34,234 bases of DNA from Pirellulaceae bacterium (GTDB lineage: Bacteria; Planctomycetota; Planctomycetia; Pirellulales; Pirellulaceae), in contig JANQOL010000556.1 of NCBI GenBank assembly GCA_028289675.1, positions 1 to 34,234 on the forward strand, read 5' to 3'. Numbering within the stretch: the first letter of the stretch is position 1; the number at the start of each line of letters is the position of its first letter. Below, in pieces: positions 33,870-34,234 of the stretch. Both the position numbers and the translations under genes were made by a program. Under the pieces are notes generated by a model, which did no database searches, was not told where the DNA came from, and saw only the letters and a program-made list of their open reading frames with translations.

Positions 33870-34234
33870 GTGCGTCAAGCCATTCTGCTTTGTGTCGGTC
33901 TATTCCTCATTACTTTGTGGGGAATTGGGCTCAATAGCGTTTTGCGACGCTGGCGAACGAAGGATGCACCCGAGCGTCTACCGGCGGGAGCCCTTGCGCG
34001 TCCTCTGTCGGAAGCTCCTGTCAATGAAGCAGCGGCCGACGCTGTGGCAACCTCGCACGGCGACTCAGCCGTCGTCCAGGCCGCCTTCCAACCTCCGGCA
34101 ACTGAAGTCGTAACGCCCAAGGTAGCTTGGGATGAAAACGGAGATCAGCGTTGGCGGTGGAACATCCAAGACTCGCGATCCCACATTTGGTTGCGCGGCT
34201 CGAATGTCACTCTTGAATATGAATTCGAGAGTAT
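33870..34234 (+). CDS. Exported or membrane-anchored protein, N-terminal part only
   Basis: The first 121 codons of a gene that runs past the right edge. The GTG at 33870 has GGGAGG nine bases upstream. Residues 1-23 (M-R-Q-A-I-L-L-C-V-G-L-F-L-I-T-L-W-G-I-G-L) form a signal peptide or membrane anchor, followed by R-R-W-R, which favours an anchor facing inward on that side or an uncleaved signal. An Ala/Pro/Glu-rich linker covers about 35-85. The frame then enters a folded-looking part with W-R-W-N-I-Q-D and H-I-W-L-R-G-S-N-V-T-L-E-Y-E-F-E. The frame stays open to the window end. I do not recognise the family. Confidence 0.7.
   Translation, partial: MRQAILLCVGLFLITLWGIGLNSVLRRWRTKDAPERLPAGALARPLSEAPVNEAAADAVATSHGDSAVVQAAFQPPATEVVTPKVAWDENGDQRWRWNIQDSRSHIWLRGSNVTLEYEFES

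Overview
The window is a roughly 57% GC (by eye) bacterial chromosome segment. Its gene content points to the phylum Planctomycetota, most likely a member of the Pirellulales. The markers are two clusters of DUF1501, DUF1549/DUF1553 (PSD1) and planctomycete-type cytochrome c genes, large secreted proteins with no recognisable family, a Lys/Ala-rich histone-like protein, frequent GTG/TTG starts and weak Shine-Dalgarno use. I cannot assign a genus from sequence alone.

Layout. 1-2846 (minus): the end of a PSD1/cytochrome gene followed by a DUF1501 gene cut by the window edge. 3095-12053 (minus): a four-gene secreted-protein operon running DUF1501, PPC-domain protein, Ig-like/DUF1549/DUF1553 protein, then a cytochrome/WD40/coiled-coil protein. 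It has a good sigma70-type promoter (12287-12315) and a perfect palindrome just downstream of the predicted start of transcription. 12463-16169 (minus): an M14 metallocarboxypeptidase and an EamA-type transporter. 16445-17273: a REP-associated transposase gene (RAYT) broken by a one-base frameshift and flanked on both sides by inverted copies of a 20-22 bp REP-like element. 17638-22708 (plus): coaX (type III pantothenate kinase), four tandem copies of a 16-bp repeat, and a tandem pair of large dynamin-like GTPases. 22785-23543 (minus): a HIT-family hydrolase and a small membrane protein. 23759-26308 (plus): a secreted protein that looks like about six degenerate copies of one NTF2-like or DUF3887-like fold.

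26573-26916 is a cluster of GGGGACACAC repeats in both orientations. 27020-30771 (minus): a 56-residue histone H1-like protein that is 59% lysine, with its own terminator and a structured leader; a membrane-embedded M50 site-2-type protease; hemC; and rlmN, which appears to start at an ATT codon. 31220-34234 (plus): an unrecognised large exported protein and the start of another exported or membrane-anchored protein cut by the right edge.

How the genes fit together. Housekeeping functions (coaX, hemC, rlmN, HIT) are scattered singly among planctomycete-specific exported proteins. The 12053-3095 operon is a co-transcribed set for extracytoplasmic, cytochrome-linked functions of unknown biochemical role. 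The best candidates for undescribed biology are the GTPase pair with its repeat array, the multi-repeat secreted protein, the histone-like gene with its structured leader, and the palindrome at the operon promoter. I saw no tRNA, rRNA or CRISPR array.
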